A stretch of DNA of 64,000 nt from Streptomyces sp. SA15 (lineage in GTDB: Bacteria; Actinomycetota; Actinomycetes; Streptomycetales; Streptomycetaceae). Each line of letters opens with the position of its first letter. Within the stretch, counting starts at the first letter, position 1. This document shows positions 61,585 to 64,000 of this stretch, piece by piece. The stretch lies in NCBI RefSeq assembly GCF_002291145.1, contig NZ_NTGE01000036.1, positions 1 to 64,000 on the forward strand, written 5' to 3'. A program made the position numbers and the translations under genes. A model generated the notes under the pieces. It ran no database searches. It saw only the letters and a program-made list of their open reading frames with translations, and was not told the DNA's origin.

Positions 61585-62352
61585 TCAGGCCGCATGCCCC
61601 CCGTCCACCGAGAACTCCGCCCCCGTCACATACGCGGCCCCCGCCAGATGCACCACCATCCCCGCCACCTCCTCCGCCGTCCCGAACCGCCCCAACGCCG
61701 TCATCGCCGCCTGCCCCGCCGCATACGGCCCGTCCGCCGGATTCATATCCGTGTCGATCGGCCCCGGATGCACGATGTTCGCCGTGATCCCCCGCACCCC
61801 CAGCTCCCTGGCCAACGCCTTCGTCAACCCGACCAGCGCCGACTTGCTCATCGCGTACAGCACCCCGCCGGGCCCCGGCACACGCTGGGTCATGCACGTG
61901 CCGACGGTGATGATCCGCCCACCCGCCCCCATCCGCGCGGCAGCCTCCTGAGAGGCCAGAAACACCCCGCGCACGTTCACGGCGAGCACCCGGTCCACAT
62001 CGCCGAGCGAAAAACTCTCCAAGGGTCCGAGAAGGCCCACCCCCACGTTGTTCACCAGCACGTCGAGACGCCCCCCGAGCGCCTCCGCCGTACGCGCCAC
62101 CGCCCCCGCGGCCTCCACCGCGTCCGCGGAGTCCGCGCGCAGGGCCACCGCCCGACGCCCCAGCGCCTCCACGGCCCGTACGACGTCCTCGGCCGCCTCC
62201 TTGCCGTTCACGTACGTGAGGGCCACATCGGCGCCCTCCCGGGCCAGCCGCACCGCCGTCGCCGCGCCGATACCGCGGCTGCCGCCGGTCACGAGGGCCA
62301 CCTTGCCGTTCAGGAATCCATGGGATCCATCGGATCCGTGCGAAGTCGTCAT
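61585..62352 (-). CDS. Short-chain dehydrogenase/reductase
   Basis: A 255-residue classical SDR. Cofactor motif VTGGSRGIGAATAVRLA (near 22-38), VLVNNVGVG near 100, active-site YAMSKSALVGLTKAL (YxxxK near 165) and HPGPIDTDMNPA near 198, ending VDGGHAA as in FabG-like enzymes. ATG 62352 chosen at the start of the MTTSHGSDGSHGF leader. Substrate not evident. Divergent from the dihydrofolate-reductase-like gene. Confidence 0.92.
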   Translation of the reverse strand: MTTSHGSDGSHGFLNGKVALVTGGSRGIGAATAVRLAREGADVALTYVNGKEAAEDVVRAVEALGRRAVALRADSADAVEAAGAVARTAEALGGRLDVLVNNVGVGLLGPLESFSLGDVDRVLAVNVRGVFLASQEAAARMGAGGRIITVGTCMTQRVPGPGGVLYAMSKSALVGLTKALARELGVRGITANIVHPGPIDTDMNPADGPYAAGQAAMTALGRFGTAEEVAGMVVHLAGAAYVTGAEFSVDGGHAA

Positions 62353-62550
62353 GGATCCATCCCAGCGGTCGGCGCTCCGACACGCTGGCGGCGAACGGAC
62401 GCCGAGTTCCGGCGACCGGAACTGTGCTCTCCGGCGGCCTGTTCTCGACGCACGCGGGCCAGACTCCGAACGGCCCACCGATGAGTTGCGGGTGCCGGTG
62501 GGGTCTGCCCTGATGACAGCAGACCCCACCACCAGAGAGAAGGCATCGCC

Positions 62551-63174
62551 ATGGGCAAGCTGGTCCTCACCTCCTTCGTCACCCTCGACGGCGTCTACCA
62601 GGCCCCCGGCGGCCCCAGGGAGGACACCCGCGACGGCTTCGAGCAGGGCGGCTGGAGCGTTCCGTACGGAGACGACGACTTCGGCCGGTTCATCAACGAG
62701 GTCTTCGGCCGCGTCGGAGCCTTCCTCCTCGGCCGCCGTACGTACCAGATCTTCGCCTCGTACTGGCCCAAGATCACCGACCCGGGCGACCCGGTCGCCT
62801 CGAACCTCAACGCCCTGCCGAAGTACGTCGCCTCCACCACTCTCACCGACCCGGACTGGTCCAACACCACGGTGATCGGCGGCGACCTCGCCAAAGAGGT
62901 CACCGACCTCAAGGAGCGCACCGACGGCGAGCTCCAGGTGCACGGCAGCGGCGCCCTGGCCCAGTCCCTGCTGGCGCTCGACCTGATCGACACCGTCCAC
63001 CTGCTGACCTTCCCGGTCGTGCTGGGCGCCGGCCGCCGCCTGTTCGCCGAGGGGGCGCCGCCGACCGCCTTCCGGCACACCGGCGGACGTATCACCGCGG
63101 CGGGCGTCTCCATCCAGTCGTACGACCTGGCGGGCCGCCCGGAGTACGGCTCGTACGAGCTCCCCGAAGGCTGA
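62551..63174 (+). CDS. RibD C-terminal/dihydrofolate-reductase-like protein
   Basis: A 207-residue protein of the YwjB/YyaP-like group in the DHFR superfamily. KLVLTSFVTLDGVYQAPGGP opens it; GAFLLGRRTYQIFASYW near 55-72 and DGELQVHGSGALAQSLLALDLIDTVHLLTFPVVLGAGRRLF near 130-170 are family features. These are NADP-binding reductases of unknown substrate. The ATG is preceded by AGAGAGAAGG. Confidence 0.93.
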   Translation: MGKLVLTSFVTLDGVYQAPGGPREDTRDGFEQGGWSVPYGDDDFGRFINEVFGRVGAFLLGRRTYQIFASYWPKITDPGDPVASNLNALPKYVASTTLTDPDWSNTTVIGGDLAKEVTDLKERTDGELQVHGSGALAQSLLALDLIDTVHLLTFPVVLGAGRRLFAEGAPPTAFRHTGGRITAAGVSIQSYDLAGRPEYGSYELPEG

Positions 63175-63489
63175 CATTCCCCATGGGGTCGCCGCGAGCC
63201 GCCGCGCAGTCCGCGTGTGTTGCCGGTCACACTCCTGGTGGCCCGTTGCCGGCCGGCGACGGGCCACGGGTCGAGTTCAGCTGAGGCGTAACCGCCGGGA
63301 CTGCGGCGGTGGTCGACCATGTCTCGCCCCGCGGCCGATGCGTGGGGGGTCCGCGGGGCGAGGGTCTTCACGGGAGACATGGGTCGCCCTGTCGAGGCCG
63401 GCATTCGCGTTGTTCGCCGCTGCGCAGAGCCGGAGGCCCGGTGGAACGCGGAGTGGACCTCCAGCCGGTCGCGCAGTGCGCTCAGAACC
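63175..63489 (+). other. Gene-free stretch
   Basis: About 315 nt with no supported gene; frames on either strand look like random high-GC sequence. No strong hairpin noticed. Confidence 0.5.
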
Positions 63490-63885
63490 TCAGCAGTCGT
63501 AGTCGATGAGGTCGAACGAGGCGTAGTGGTCCGCGGTGTAGTAGTCCTCCTGGTATTCCTCACCGGTAACGATGCGGCGGGCACCGCGCGTGGAGGAGCC
63601 GGGGGTCTTGACCGTGTACTCGTGGTAGTAGCCCGAGGACTGGCTGGGCAGGATGCCTTCCCGGTTCTGGAAGACGGTGCCGTCCTGCGGGTAGGGGAAG
63701 GGGCCGCCCGACGCGATCAGGTCGAGGGTGTCGTACGCCTGGGAGGGCAGGTCGCTGTGACAGATGCTGCCGACCGCCGTGACGGAGGTGTCCGCGGCGT
63801 TGGCGGTGACGGTGCCGCCCACAAGGAGGGCGGACAGGACGGCGGCTGCGGCGCCGATGCGAGTGATTCGTGGGGGGAATCTCAT
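63490..63885 (-). CDS. Secreted guanyl-specific RNase (RNase Sa family)
   Basis: A 131-residue exported ribonuclease. Signal peptide at 1-30 (ITRIGAAAAVLSALLVGGTVTANA), then a ~100-residue mature domain closely like RNase Sa: ICHSDLPSQAYDTLDLIASGG, FQNREGILPSQS, YYHEYTV (catalytic Glu), TRGARRIVTG (catalytic Arg), and YYTADHYASFDLIDYDC (catalytic His, C-terminal Cys). The two mature-domain Cys fit the known disulphide linking the ends. It cleaves RNA after G. No barstar-like inhibitor gene is seen in the window; the cell is probably protected by secretion. Confidence 0.95.
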   Translation of the reverse strand: MRFPPRITRIGAAAAVLSALLVGGTVTANAADTSVTAVGSICHSDLPSQAYDTLDLIASGGPFPYPQDGTVFQNREGILPSQSSGYYHEYTVKTPGSSTRGARRIVTGEEYQEDYYTADHYASFDLIDYDC

Positions 63886-64000
63886 GACGTCATGATGACG
63901 CGCGTAGATAATGGCATGTCAATGTCAAGTCAGCAGAATTTGCCGTCAAGTCCGATGAGTTTTCGGGAAGTTAACCTCAGACTCGGTATCCCCGCGAAGC

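Overview
The window is high-GC, tightly packed actinobacterial DNA. Frequent GTG starts, many 4-bp ATGA/GTGA gene overlaps, two visible in-frame TTA codons and gene content (mce operon, purine-degradation genes with an IclR regulator, LAL-type LuxR regulators) all point to a Streptomyces chromosome. I saw no tRNA, rRNA or CRISPR array.

The main theme is complete turnover of urate to central carbon, split into blocks across the window. Block 1 (6.2-11.5 kb) is glyoxylate use: gcl (glyoxylate carboligase), glxR (tartronate semialdehyde reductase) and hyi. Block 2 (28.5-32.5 kb) is a small regulator pair followed by uraD, uraH, uricase and an 8-oxoguanine/guanine-type deaminase. Block 3 (54.7-61.4 kb) is aceB (malate synthase), a MobA-like nucleotidyltransferase probably serving xanthine dehydrogenase, allR (IclR), allB (allantoinase) and alc (allantoicase). 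The scattered promoters are tied together by a 15-bp palindrome, TTCCGT-N3-GTGGAA, seen before gcl, hyi and allB and in weaker form before aceB. In the first three it occurs as tandem copies 21 bp apart, directly downstream of a TTGAC(R/T)-N17-(-10) promoter. A second palindrome, TTCAAC-N5-GTTGAA-like, links uraD, allB and aceB.

An 11-kb mce operon on the minus strand (22.4-11.5 kb: ATPase, two permeases, six MCE proteins, two Mce-associated proteins) separates blocks 1 and 2. It is preceded by an ECF-type sigma factor with its own membrane segment and proline-rich outer tail. A three-gene, translationally coupled operon of unknown function follows (23.7-28.4 kb): a possible winged-helix protein, a large P-loop ATPase and a membrane-anchored type I periplasmic-binding-protein-like receptor. 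It is the best candidate here for an undescribed system.

The 32.7-57 kb stretch is accessory in character. It holds a scar with an IS5-like transposase remnant, a phosphotransferase and a NACHT-protein remnant; a TetR/MFS pair with twin operators; AraC/NAD(P)-binding and HxlR/aminotransferase divergent pairs; an unusual GH5 glycosidase; a secreted VWA pair; two divergent IucA/IucC siderophore synthetases; truncated azoreductase and biotin-carboxylase fragments; a vanadium-haloperoxidase-like PAP2 protein; and a HipA-like kinase coupled to an Rdx (SelW-like) protein. A 23-bp perfect inverted repeat lies at 57.16-57.23 kb. The window ends with a secreted RNase of the RNase Sa family and begins inside a LuxR-family ATPase regulator.
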